From Glandiceps talaboti (Eukaryota; Hemichordata; Enteropneusta; Spengelidae), in contig NC_135556.1 of NCBI RefSeq assembly GCF_964340395.1, positions 6,356,001 to 6,420,000 on the forward strand: a stretch of 64,000 bases of DNA, written 5' to 3'. The notes beneath the pieces are model-generated. The model made no database searches and was not told the DNA's origin. It saw only the letters and a list, made by a program, of their open reading frames with translations. Positions 51,054-62,428 of this stretch are shown here, in pieces; the stretch's first letter is position 1, and each line of letters begins with the position of its first letter. Position numbers and translations under genes: made by a program.

Positions 51054-51214
51054 AACAGTCTTGACATGGGCTAGCAGTCCTTTGCATGAAAAGTTGTGTG
51101 TCAAATAAAAATGAACGACAAAACTCATGAAAACAGAGAGGGCGCTCTACCATTTCTTCTCAGCACACAGTGGCTACGTGCGTAGATAATTAGGTCACAT
51201 ATAACCAACTAAAC

Positions 51215-53602
51215 ATGGCTGCTGCACCGAGTGTCGACGAGATTGACGAGAGTGTTCTTCTGTGCGGGATTTGCTCCGAACGGTTCAAGCATGCCAAGGT
51301 ACTGCCCTGTTTACATAGATTTTGTAAGCGATGTCTACAAACGTTGATAGAAAAGAACCATGCAAATGAGGGTCAGTTGATCTGCCCGATATGTCGCAGG
51401 AAGCACGTCATTCCTACAGAAGGTGTTGAAGCAATGTCCGACGATCTCTACATTAACAGTATGGTAGCAAAGAAATTTCATGTCGAAGCAAATGAAGCTA
51501 GTGAAGAAGACGTCTGCGAGGGGTGTAAGAAAGGGAGCGTTGTCAATAGGTGTATTGATTGTGGTGTAAATTTTTGTGACAACTGTACAGTAGCACATAA
51601 AAACATCCCTGTAACGAGTAAACACAAAGTTATGACGATCGAAGCATACAGGGAATCAAAGGTCTCCAACCCAACTACAGTACAGTTGCCTGTCTATTGT
51701 ACCACCCACTCAGACAAGTTAGTTGAACTGTACTGCGATACTTGCAACGAAGCTATATGTTTTGAGTGCACTGCCTTCAAACACACTAAACCAGACCATG
51801 CCTACAAGAAAATCGCAGCCTCCGCCGATGAATACAAAATCGAATTATCGGAACTAGTGAACAAAATGAAAACAAAAGAAGACGAGGCTGTCAACAGCCG
51901 CCAAACAATACGCAAAGTTTCTGAGTCACTGGAGGCCTGTTTCCAGGAAGAGAGAGGTAAGCTAGAAAAGCATGCCAAGAAAACTACTCTAGAAGTGACT
52001 CGTAGTATTCAGGAAAACGAGAAGGCCTTGATGAAAGAATTACAAAGTGAGTTTAATAAGAGAAGAGAAAACTTGAGATGCCAGGTGAAGGATTTAGATG
52101 GCACTACAAATGACCTGAAGGATGTCATAGAGCTTGGTGAGAGTATGATGGCCCAAGCAAGTCCAGCACAACTGATGTGTGCAAAGCAAAGAATGGTTGC
52201 ACATATTGACCTCCTGATGAAACTAGAAACAACTCTCACCCCTTCAGAGCACCATTATCTGGAGTTTGATTCATGTGGTGATTTCTGTGCGAAACGAGAG
52301 CTTGGAGAACTCAGAATGACTCCAAAATGTGAGATACAAATTGCTGCCAATCACAGCACTGTCGGTGAAGAAATCTGCATAACCTTGATACCGTCATCAA
52401 CTGACAGACAAGTTGACTTGGAAAGCTATCTGGAAGGATTGATGATAAAACCAGATGGAGAAACAGAAGCGATGAACAAATCAAAGAATGAAGATGGAAC
52501 CTTGTCATTGAAAAACCGTGCAAAGATGGAAGGAAAACACCGAATCATAGTTACAGTGAATAAGAAAGAACTTGAGGGTTCACCACTTACAGTATGGGTG
52601 ATTCCTAAGAAAGGGAAAATGCAGCGATTAGCAATGAAGGGAGGAATGTTGGGACAAGTAAAGTCTCCTCATGGCATCCTAAGAATTGGAGAAGGTTCTG
52701 CTCTTGTATGTGATATGGGGAATAATAGATTTCAATCAATATGTGAGGGGCGGAAACACCAGCAAAGGGAAATTTGTGTTCGAGTACCTTCTCAGCCGAC
52801 TCACCCCAGGGCTACAACTCTGGAAACAGATGACCAGCAGAGTAGAGAACAAGGCTCAGTAGGATCACAACCTGCTCACTCCATCTCTGAAGTCCTGTCA
52901 GCAGATAACCAAGAGAGTAGAAATGGTCAACAAGTCTTGCCGACATATCAGCCTACTTATCCCTGCTTTGCAGCCATGTTGTATAACGACATATATTTCA
53001 CAGATTCATCCTTGCCAGAAAGTAAGCAAGTAGTTGTCTGTGACAAGACAGGCAAGTTGATAAGATACTTTGGGAGTGATGTAATGAAATATCCCGTAGG
53101 CATTGCACTGAGTCCAACCAAACACAGGGTTTATGTCGTTGATAATAACAGTCACTGTGTACACATCTATAGCCTATTGGGTGAATGGATAACCACTTTT
53201 GGTAGTCACGGTGATGGCACTGATCAGCTCTGCTATCCCAACTGTATCGCTATCAATAGTGAAGGAAATCTCTACATTTCTGATAAGGATAATCATCGAA
53301 TCCAAGTGTATGCCGAAGATGGAAAACATCTATTTGGTTTTGGCTGCAGAGGTACTGAAGATGGCCAGCTTCACTGCCCATTTGGTGTAACAACCGACGC
53401 AGAAGATAATGTGTATGTGTGTGATGCTGGTAATCGGAGAGTAGTAAAATTCACTTCCCGTGGTGAGTACATCTGTCGTGTCGATAGCGATGAGGATGGG
53501 TTGAAATATCCTACTGGTGTATGTGTCACAGATGACCAACCGTTTGGTAAAGTCATTGTCACGGACAGAGATGAGCATTGCGTTATGATCTTTACGCAGT
53601 AA
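51215..53602 (+). CDS. TRIM-NHL protein (RING, two B-boxes, coiled coil, filamin-like, NHL repeats)
   Basis: A single 795-codon exon, so intronless. RING C3HC4 at residues 17-60 (Cys17, 20, 32, His34, Cys37, 40, 57, 60); B-box 1 at 101-137 (Cys101, 104, 113, 116, 121, 124, His128, 137); B-box 2 at 162-195; coiled coil about 200-330; Ig-filamin-like segment about 365-465; NHL repeats about 470-795. The first NHL repeat (GQVKSPHGILRIGEGSALVC) is separated from the rest by about 80 polar residues (roughly 515-590). The last four repeats are clear (VYVVDNNSHCVHIY, NLYISDKDNHRIQVY, VYVCDAGNRRVVKF, VIVTDRDEHCVMIF). TRIM-NHL proteins are RING E3 ubiquitin ligases; NHL propellers bind RNA or protein. 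All RING zinc ligands are present. The start ATG lies in a good context (AAACATGG). Orthology to TRIM2, TRIM3 or TRIM71 cannot be fixed here. Confidence 0.95.
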   Translation: MAAAPSVDEIDESVLLCGICSERFKHAKVLPCLHRFCKRCLQTLIEKNHANEGQLICPICRRKHVIPTEGVEAMSDDLYINSMVAKKFHVEANEASEEDVCEGCKKGSVVNRCIDCGVNFCDNCTVAHKNIPVTSKHKVMTIEAYRESKVSNPTTVQLPVYCTTHSDKLVELYCDTCNEAICFECTAFKHTKPDHAYKKIAASADEYKIELSELVNKMKTKEDEAVNSRQTIRKVSESLEACFQEERGKLEKHAKKTTLEVTRSIQENEKALMKELQSEFNKRRENLRCQVKDLDGTTNDLKDVIELGESMMAQASPAQLMCAKQRMVAHIDLLMKLETTLTPSEHHYLEFDSCGDFCAKRELGELRMTPKCEIQIAANHSTVGEEICITLIPSSTDRQVDLESYLEGLMIKPDGETEAMNKSKNEDGTLSLKNRAKMEGKHRIIVTVNKKELEGSPLTVWVIPKKGKMQRLAMKGGMLGQVKSPHGILRIGEGSALVCDMGNNRFQSICEGRKHQQREICVRVPSQPTHPRATTLETDDQQSREQGSVGSQPAHSISEVLSADNQESRNGQQVLPTYQPTYPCFAAMLYNDIYFTDSSLPESKQVVVCDKTGKLIRYFGSDVMKYPVGIALSPTKHRVYVVDNNSHCVHIYSLLGEWITTFGSHGDGTDQLCYPNCIAINSEGNLYISDKDNHRIQVYAEDGKHLFGFGCRGTEDGQLHCPFGVTTDAEDNVYVCDAGNRRVVKFTSRGEYICRVDSDEDGLKYPTGVCVTDDQPFGKVIVTDRDEHCVMIFTQ

Positions 53603-54000
53603 AATCGTAACAGTCGCTTAATTATCAGAGACAGAGACAAGCATTGTTATGTTTACTCAGTCAATCATAGCAATCAATGAAGTAGTTGAGAGAGACAGTA
53701 ACAAGCATTGTGGTGTGGTGTGGTGTTTAAATCGTAACGCTCAACTAAATGCCTGTCCCAGAGATCAGCATTGTGCTATGATCTTTACACAGTAAATCGT
53801 AAAAGTCAATGAACCCATTGAGGAAGACAGTAACAAGCATTGTGTTATGGTGTTTAAATCATATCTCTCAACTAAATGCCTGTCCCAGAGATCAGCATTG
53901 TACTATGATCTTTACACAGTTAATCTTAAACGTCAATGAAGCCATTGAGAGAGACAGTGACAAGCATTGTGTTATGGTGTTTACTTGCAAAAAATCACAG
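53560..54000 (+). repeat. Degenerate tandem copies of the TRIM-NHL C-terminal codons beyond the stop
   Basis: The last coding stretch (GACAGAGATGAGCATTGCG, ATGATCTTTACGCAG) recurs about six more times after the stop as variants of GAGATCAGCATTGT-CTATGATCTTTACACAG and GACAGTAACAAGCATTGTG-TATGGTGTTTAAATC, arranged in pairs about 127 bp apart. Several still translate as N/D-K-H-C-V-M-V-F, R-D-Q-H-C-A-M-I-F-T-Q and similar. They probably lie in the 3' UTR. Confidence 0.85.
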
Positions 54001-55030
54001 CTATCAACTAAATGATTGAAGAGACCATATTGTTTTCTTCACATGCTGCTTTTGTTTCAAGAAACCAAAGTATACCCCCCCCCCCTCCCCCATAGTGTCT
54101 GAGGAGACCCACGTCTAGGGTCAGTCTACTGATAAACGTTTAAAAACATGAACGCATTTTGAATATTAACAAATATGATCGATAGGGGAATTCTAACGGT
54201 TTTTTTTGCATGAAATGTGATATTAGAAATCGTATGCAATTTATTACTTTGTTTAAGAATACAACAAATTAGTTATTACCCAAAATAATAATTCTTTTTT
54301 ACTAGTCTTATTCTTCAAATTGTAATTGGAGTTAGAGGAAAATATTTTATTCCTGTATTTGTGCAATTCTATACTAATTGTGAGATTTGCTCCAAGCAGA
54401 CCAGAATGGTAATAGGGAAAATAGGAGAAAGAAAGCCACTTACATGTAATTTACATTTTTTGAGAAATTTTACATCTTCCTTCCTTCATCTTAACACATA
54501 GATTCACATCAATTGTTTGCAATATACTAATAAATTATGCTAATAGAGTTTTTGAAATGTTTTAGGGTACTGAAGACACTCTGAAAAATTTATCAATGTA
54601 TGTTAATAGTTATAATTTAAAAAAATTCTAAATTCTAAATTAGCACAAGTAATTGATGGCAGTCAACTTTACACATAAAGCTAATGGTTAACAAGTTGAA
54701 TGAGAACTATTAGTAGGTTTTTCCATTTGTTATAATTATTATGTAAATTATTATCATATACTTTGTACAATATTGAAACACCACTACAGATCAAGTATTG
54801 TAGAAGCTATTATCACTTTAAACTGAAATTGTGACAGTGTATTAATTAATTAAGTAATTAATTAGTTAATTAAGTTATTTCAAAGTTTCAGTCTGTGGAA
54901 ACACATTTATTGAAGCTAGACTTTGTGAAGGAAGAATTAGGCAGGTAAACATTTGATATTGCAATGGTAAGGATTGAACACAATTTGAAATTTAATATTT
55001 AATGTCTGTCATAAAAATGATCATTCTATA
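54001..55030 (+). other. AT-rich non-coding sequence
   Basis: No gene seen. Contains a poly-C run at 54,076 and a palindromic ATTAATTAATTAAG tract near 54,841-54,877. Confidence 0.5.
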
Positions 55031-55037
55031 GTTTTTA

Positions 55038-55154
55038 TGCATGTATGAACATGCATGCATGCATGCATACATACATTCATACATACATGTACACACATAC
55101 ATACATACATACATACATACATACATACATACATACATACATACATACATACAT

Positions 55155-55189
<35 letters not shown>

Positions 55190-55514
55190 CACACACATAC
55201 ATACATACATACATACATACATACAATGTACATACATACACACCCACATGCATACATACATGCACACATACATACATACATACATACATACATACATACA
55301 TACATACATACATACATACATACATACATACAATGATACATACACATACACACACATCCATCCATCCATACATGTATGTACATACATACATACATACATA
55401 CATACGTACGTACACACACACATATACATACATACATACATAAACACACACACATACATACATACATACATACATACATACATACATACATACATACACA
55501 CACACACATATACA

Positions 55515-55545
<31 letters not shown>

Positions 55546-55627
55546 GTACACACACATATACATACATACATACATACATACATACATACATACATAAACA
55601 CACACATACATACATACATACATACAT

Positions 55628-55686
<59 letters not shown>
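55038..55686 (+). repeat. Compound CATA / CAGA / CA microsatellite
   Basis: ATACATAC tracts dominate, with a CAGA tract (55,157-55,188), short CA interruptions and a final CA tract (55,645-55,686). Long Tyr-Ile-His-Thr and Cys-Val-Tyr frames are artefacts. Confidence 0.97.
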
Positions 55687-55687
<1 letters not shown>

Positions 55688-56824
55688 GTAAATTAATGAT
55701 TTCTTGACAAGGACATTTTAAGTGCAAGTACTGTATTTTGGTCAATACTCAATATATACAGATAATAAATTTGGCAAGAATTGAGTTTCACAACTAAATA
55801 AAATACAATGTACATGTATCTTTTGACTTGTTCTAAAGTATGGAAAGACAACCGTAATATCAAAACTGTCATACCGTCCAAAAATTACTTTATCTGACAC
55901 AGACCCGTATTTTTTAATCTATAGCTGAAAGAACCAATCATAGCTTGTGACATAAAATCTCTTCACATTGTAGCAGATAAAACACTTTTTTTGATTGGGC
56001 TATATGTGTGTGTACCTGTACAACAAAAATGAATAAATTTTCAATGAAATTATCCGAATCATGCTTTTTTGAAAATCCTATTTGAAGGCATGCTACCCAA
56101 TCTTAGTTTGATTTGATTTGATTTGATTTGATTTGATTTGGTGACTTTCATGCCTGTTTACTCGTGGACAGGTTCAGATGAGATTTGTTTGTGTGGTGGT
56201 AGTCTCCATAGCTGGATAGTCAACTTGGGAAGCATTCTCGCCACAAAGCCTGCAAACTCTGTAATGGAAACTCAGTATGTTTGGCCTTGCCTCCATATTG
56301 GCAACTGTTAATATTGTAAGAAATCAGCCAAAAATTAGCATATCATAATTATCACATTTTGATGTTTAAGGTTATTTTTTCAATTTCACCTTATATGGCC
56401 AACACATTTGTGTAATTTGACACAATGAGCATAATATCATCATGTGACTTATTCAGCCAATCAGCTTTCTAGCATCCATGAAAGATACTAAATTTAAATT
56501 AGTGAGTTCACAGGCTGTGCAGAGAGAAGACTTACCAGGTCGGTTATCTAGCAATCAAAAGAGACTAGTCCGATGTCAGCATCGAACTTGAAATAGAATA
56601 TTTCAGTGTATCTCAGAAATTAAACATGTCTCAGAAGATCTAGTCACATCTTCAATAACTGGTCCTATTAAAGTTTGGCACATGCTCACTTCAAGAAGTT
56701 CATGAAGTTTCAACACCTTGTACGTTGCCAGTATTCAAATTTACTACATCAGATACTTTGCTTCCAAAAAGCAAACCACCTTTAAACTATCCAATCAGTG
56801 TGCTTAGATTTTCAAATCAACCAA
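55687..56824 (+). other. Intergenic sequence between the TRIM-NHL and CNBD2-like genes
   Basis: Non-coding; includes a pentamer tract of TTTGA (56,107-56,141). The two genes converge on it. Confidence 0.5.
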
Positions 56825-58505
56825 TCAGGATGCTTTGTTGCCAGCACTCCCACCCATCAAAACAGTTTGAACAGTCTCCTTCTTAAAATGGTTCCAGTTT
56901 GTAAAATCCTGTAAATGTTCTTGTAGAGTCTCAGTGGGTGGGTATGGGCGAGTAATCAGTCTCACAGCCCGCCGAACGTTGTCATTTGCATGTTTGACGA
57001 AGAAATCCTTATGCATCATAATGCACTCTGCTCCACGACTTATCTGGGAAGATTGACAGACAGCAGTGTTAATTTCATATTTGGATACATAATTTATTCA
57101 TATACTGTCATTTGGACTCTGAAGTACTTTGTGTTTCAAATTTGTAGCCAAAAGTAGAAAATTTGTTCATGCATCAAACAGACAGAGACAGAAGAACTGG
57201 CCTATTTTGTAAGATTCGGTAAAGAACAAGACGTTACTAAAGTAGGTCGACTATTACATTTATATCAATTCATTTACAAATATTTATGTTAACTTTTCTA
57301 CATCCTTCTCTCAAACAAAAGTTTGAAATGACTGAATTCGACAGACCTTTGACGATACCTGGTCAGCATTTCTAGACAACTAGTGCAAAGGTAGTAGAAC
57401 CACACACTCTAAATGCATGTTTGGACTTAGACTATTCATTTTATATCTTAAGTCCTGAAGTCACATAACCAACTAATACATAATTACATACAAATTATGA
57501 TAGCAACAATGGTTTCATTACTCACTAGATGAACACTTGCTTGTTTGGCATCAACTAGGTCTTCATCAAATGGTACAGTGTTTAACCCCTAGAATTGTAA
57601 GAATTGTGGGAAGATAAATCAAATGATATTGTTAATCTCGTCAGTCAAATTATAATTGTATGTATGTATGTATGTATGTATGTATGTATGTATGTATGTA
57701 TGTATGTATGTATGGATGGATGGATGGATGGATGGATGGATGGATGTATGTATGTATGTATGAATGTGTGTATGTATGTATGTATGTATGTATGTATGTA
57801 TGTATGTATGAATATGTGTATGTATGTATGTATGTATGTATGTGTGTATGTATGTATGTATGTATGTATGTATGTATGTATGTGTGTGTATGTATGTATG
57901 TATGTATATATACAAGTATGTATGAATGTATGTATGTATGTATGTATGTATACAATTGCAAGTATGTATGTATGTATGTATGCATGTATGTCCTGTCTCT
58001 CACTTCTAGAACTGAAGAATTCATTAGTAACTAGGATTCTGTCATAGTCATAGATACATTAACATGTGATTGACATGCAGTGGAGGTAACAAAACACTTA
58101 CAAATACATCTTTAGGATGTAGAAGTTCAAGTTGTACAAACACTGCTTTTTCTCTCCTTTCTCTTGCCCTTGTACTGTTACAGTTCTCTTTGTTTGGATC
58201 AAGTGCTGGTTGTATTATCTATTTTTATAGAATAAAAAAATGGATAGATATGTTAATCATTTATACAACAAAACTTGCAAGAACTAAACCATAATATGCT
58301 GGCATTTTAAACAGGAAAACTGTGAACCAACAATTGAGAGACTAGGTTAATCACTACAAACTGTGTACAACAGAAAGCAATGTTAATAGCAATGTTGGGA
58401 TGACTATGAATTGGTGTGTTAAATGCTATTGGGGAATGAGAAACCAGACTGATTTCTGAAATGCTTACAATATATATTTTAATGTTTTCAAAGCAAATAC
58501 ACAGT

Positions 58506-58556
<51 letters not shown>

Positions 58557-61500
58557 TCTCCAATTTACCTGTTCTAAAAGTGAACGGTACTGAAAATGAA
58601 TTTTCTGATTTTAATGAATTTGAGTGTTTGATGTGCACGTATGTGTATGATGCTATTACTTTTAGGATTTTTATTTTGGCATCAGGTAAAGGCAGTGATT
58701 TATAGCGCCCGCAAGTGGCGGGTTTAGAGTTTACCAGCGGAAAGACGAAGATTCCAGTCGACAAGCAATGGTTTTGTCTGCGATTTATTTATATACTAGT
58801 ATACTTTAAAGTTAAAGTTAAATACTTGGGTAGCTACTTGCAATGGTGCTTAGTTTATTGATGTTTTGGAAAAAGTTACCGCAACTTCAGAAACAGATCA
58901 ACCGGGGGTGGTCACACTCTTACCAAAGGCTGAAGGTGTGCTTTCTTTGTCGTTGGGAATGTGTTATATTTACTTCGAGAGTACGACCTCTTGGGAAGTA
59001 TGGCACCTTTACGAATATCTATGTCTGGCGCCCCCGTCGGTGATGGTGTTGGACTCGATAATGAACCAGGAGGGGAAGACGATGACGATGATGACGAGGT
59101 AGTGGAGGACTGTGACATCGCCAAGCTAATGGTACTGTCGGAAGTCCTTGAACGGACGAAGAGGGACCTCGGACTAGGTAAGGGCATCAATTCATCCCGC
59201 GACTGAAAAAGAGACAAATTTTCCTATATTGTCTGTTGTCATCGAAACGGTAAAATGTAAATTTTGCGTTGGTATTTTACAAAGCCAAAGCTTTCCTAAC
59301 CGATCATATATCGAGTATTTTGACATACAAATTATTTTTCTAGCCAGACCCTTATAGGCCCAACTTTGACGAATTAAGCCCATGGGTGGCGCGAATTTAC
59401 TTATACATAATATACTCGTCAAGTATAAGTTGTAATGACAGAAATATTTGTCGACGTAGGTCAATATAGGTGACATAGATGAAGAAGTGGAAATGTTCGT
59501 GTTGGCTCGAAAATATCTGGCATAACACGAATTTGTAGTTACTTGCAATAAGCAAAATAGGTAAATTAATATACAATAAGTGCAAAATACCAGCAAATGG
59601 CTTACGACATTCATATTCCAGATGCTCAGTATACTGAATGGTAGTTTTATAGATAAGTGTTCTACTATCATACTAACAGCATGTATTCTTCACAAATGCA
59701 GGTTTTCCATTTACAAGACCATCTTGATTTGTAGCTATAAGCAGATGCATTTGAAACGAGTAGTTGGTCGCAAACATCCGACCAGGTTGGTGTCTGTAGC
59801 ACACTTAATGTATTGATTACTACGTGCCGTCAACTTAAAGGAAAAGTCCAGTCAGACTTATTTCTGTCTTTAGTACACGTGTATTGATTACTGCTATCAG
59901 CCAGTCAGACTTATTTCTGTCTTTAGTACGCTTGTATTGATTACTGCTATCAACTTAAAGGAAAAGTCCAGTCAGACTTATTTCTACCTTTAGTACACTT
60001 GTATTGATTACTGCTATCAACTTAAAGGAAAGTCCAGCCATACTTATTCCTATCTGACTTTTGTTTAGGGGATTTCCTGCAACGGTTTATGCTAAAACCT
60101 CTTGCCATGATATTACTCAAATCTCTTTGCCTTGGACAATAGGGTGTGTCAGATGATATTACTTTATCACCCAAAATGATATATAAGATCATATAAAAAT
60201 TGCGAGTGTACTCAATGTAGAAATACGTCTTTATTGGACTGTTCCTTTGATTACTAGAACAACCAGTAAAGTATTCAATTCGTGTGTTGTAATAGAACGA
60301 AACAAAGAGCACAAGTTGCTGGCCTGGACTAACGGAGGACATCGACAGATTCAAATTGTCACTGTAGTGTAGTACATGGCATAGTACAGCGGATTTCAAA
60401 ACACTGTTCAGTGGCTCTGATTGATATAACCGTGCAGAAATCAATAAGAAACTGCATATGCTACACATTACAATATATTGCTACATTTAGTCTAAATGAA
60501 ATAAATCATTTAAACCAACGTACTGCAACAAGACTCAGACATGCTGGTGCCAATGTTTTGACGTCTGTACTTGATGTTTGCATTGTGATACTCAGGTTGA
60601 GACAAAATGTTGCAAGAAACTGTATTCAATCTTGCTTTTAGCATCTTATTGATTTCTGCACATTGAATATATCAAACATAGCTGCTGAACGGTATTTTGA
60701 AATCCGCTATACCTGCCTGAAAAATAGGAGATGTTTTCAATACGAATATGGTTGTAGTAATTAAAAACAAAAAGCACACCAACCTCGTCTGAAGAAGCTT
60801 TGTCAGACAACATAGTGTTCCTGCGATTTCTTGGTGATTCAGAACTAGAAAGATTCGTCAATCGTCCAGAGTGTCTTCCCGTACTTGCTCCACCTGTAAT
60901 AATATTGTCTACGTTATCATTTATCAGATACGTCATACGATATGTGTCATTACTGGTTCAAACCAGTCTCGGTTACCTAGATTCACTGCTGCTTCTTACA
61001 ACTAAAAGCCTCTGTTACCTAAACTCACCGCTGGTGGCTCACTACTACTCTATCTCTCCCGCTTAACCCGAAACTAGGTTCCATCATAGACGATGGAGGG
61101 GAGGAGTTGTCTCTCCAACGTTTAAGTTCAAACATAGTATCTGACACTCACCACATAATTCATCTATATGTGGTAATTTGAATCCCCTGGGTCGATGGTC
61201 CAATGGTTTGACGGCTTTCAACTGTTTCAATACTTGACAGGCTCCCTTGAAATAGAAATAAACAGAGTACAATTCAAAATATTAATCATTTCTGATCACA
61301 TAATTTACATAATTTACATAATTTACATAGTTTACACATCTTTGTATTGAGGCTTTAAAGGTCCGCCTCGGCTTAGGGTAAAAATCAAGGTGTGCAAAAC
61401 ATATGTTTGGCAGGGATGTAGAAAATGTTGGTCCACAACGAAACAATGATCGCTTGTAACCCTTATTAAGATAAAACATTAATGCGATGGCCTGGAATGA

Positions 61501-61636
61501 GATACAACATTGGTTTAAAATAAATTGAATATCTTTTCTGAAAAATACAGGAATATAATTGTATGTAAGTCTTACCGATTTGACGACGTAAAGCCATTCC
61601 GAGTTATTGCTGTCTTTTACTATAACCTGACCACGT
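56825..61636 (-). CDS. CNBD2: CNBD2-like cyclic-nucleotide-binding-domain gene, seven 3' exons
   Basis: Seven exons with AG/GT borders and matching phases, in transcript order: 61,636-61,576 (RGQVIVKDSNNSEWLYVVKS), 61,245-61,152 (GACQVLKQLKAVKPLDHRPR), 60,893-60,784 (Ser/Arg-rich linker), 59,202-58,924 (Ser-rich linker ending KKAHLQPL), 58,218-58,102 (ending AVFVQLELLHPKDVF), 57,588-57,526 (GLNTVPFDEDLVDAK), and 57,043-56,825 (ISRGAECIMMHKDFFVKHA to TGA). The VFVQLELLHPKDVFGL segment followed by SRGAECI is the last part of a cyclic-nucleotide-binding beta-barrel. The order of pieces, the long linker and the PYPPTETLQEHLQDFTNWNHF tail fit CNBD2-type proteins, which in mammals act in sperm. I recognise this by pattern, without a search. 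Codon counts per exon are integral (20, 31, 36, 93, 39, 21, 72 plus stop). The first exon seen needs two bases from an upstream exon that I could not find. Confidence 0.7.
57659..57985 (+). repeat. TATG / GGAT microsatellite in a CNBD2-like intron
   Basis: TATG tracts with a GGAT block (57,715-57,746) and TGTG interruptions; lies between the exons at 57,588 and 58,102. Confidence 0.97.
58510..58555 (+). repeat. GT dinucleotide microsatellite (intronic)
   Basis: About 22 GT units between CNBD2-like exons. Confidence 0.97.
59830..60052 (+). repeat. Four-unit tandem repeat in a CNBD2-like intron
   Basis: Units of about 56-67 bp share CAGTCAGACTTATTTCTG, TTTAGTACAC and TGTATTGATTACTGCTATCA. Confidence 0.85.
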
Positions 61637-62160
61637 CTATTCAAGAAAAAGAGGAACGATTTAATAGTTGAACAGACTGTAACCAAGATCTGACAACACA
61701 GCGCCCCCAACGGTTTAAATAGAGGACAATTCTCAAGACAAATGAAAGGTGTAAAATGTGACGAAAAGTATGAGTCAGTAAATGGCAGGGTAGCAGCCAA
61801 TTGACATTAGCGTCATAAACCTTATAAACTAGATGTGATGTGCTATCGGGGTATAAGTAGTACATGTATATGGTGATCAAAAGTAGGAATACATTATATG
61901 CAATGTAGATTTCTAATAACCTTGTAGAGAGGGACGCGAGTACCGGGATGGGTTACATTTGAAACACTCGAAAACACAACTGAAAACATGCACAACTATG
62001 TACATGTATATGCTTTCTTATTACAATAATTAACAATACGAGTAACAGGTGTCATTTCCCCCGTTGTTTTCTGTCGAATCAAAATGAATCTTGCGAAAAG
62101 ATTTATGTTATACATGTACTTCTAAAATTAAACTCAGTGGAACATAGACACGTGATACGC
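61637..62160 (-). other. Upstream intron or flank of the CNBD2-like gene
   Basis: The acceptor of the first recognised exon (TTTTTCTTGAATAG) lies at the left edge. I found no upstream coding exon in this stretch. Confidence 0.4.
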
Positions 62161-62163
62161 TCG

Positions 62164-62166
<3 letters not shown>

Positions 62167-62219
<53 letters not shown>

Positions 62220-62244
62220 GACAGAGAGAGAGACAGAGAGAGAC

Positions 62245-62303
<59 letters not shown>

Positions 62304-62308
62304 GAGAC

Positions 62309-62342
<34 letters not shown>

Positions 62343-62344
62343 GC

Positions 62345-62377
<33 letters not shown>

Positions 62378-62380
62378 GGC

Positions 62381-62427
<47 letters not shown>

Positions 62428-62428
62428 G
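62167..62428 (+). repeat. Compound AG / GACA microsatellite
   Basis: GAGA tract (62,167-62,210), mixed GAGA-GACA (62,211-62,320), then CAGA with CAGG interruptions to 62,428. Arg-Glu, Thr-Asp-Arg-Gln and Leu-Ser frames are artefacts. Confidence 0.97.

Noticed and set aside
51335-53640. Antisense and out-of-frame ORFs under the TRIM-NHL gene
   Set aside because: Shadows of the long plus-strand coding frame, with no independent motif.
58070-58294. Plus-strand 74-codon ORF with a hydrophobic segment
   Set aside because: Antisense to a well-supported CNBD2-like exon (58,218-58,102) with matching splice phases.
60022-60468. 148-codon minus-strand ORF in a CNBD2-like intron
   Set aside because: No usable acceptor-donor pair was found, the flanking exons already join in phase without it, and it covers a tandem repeat edge.
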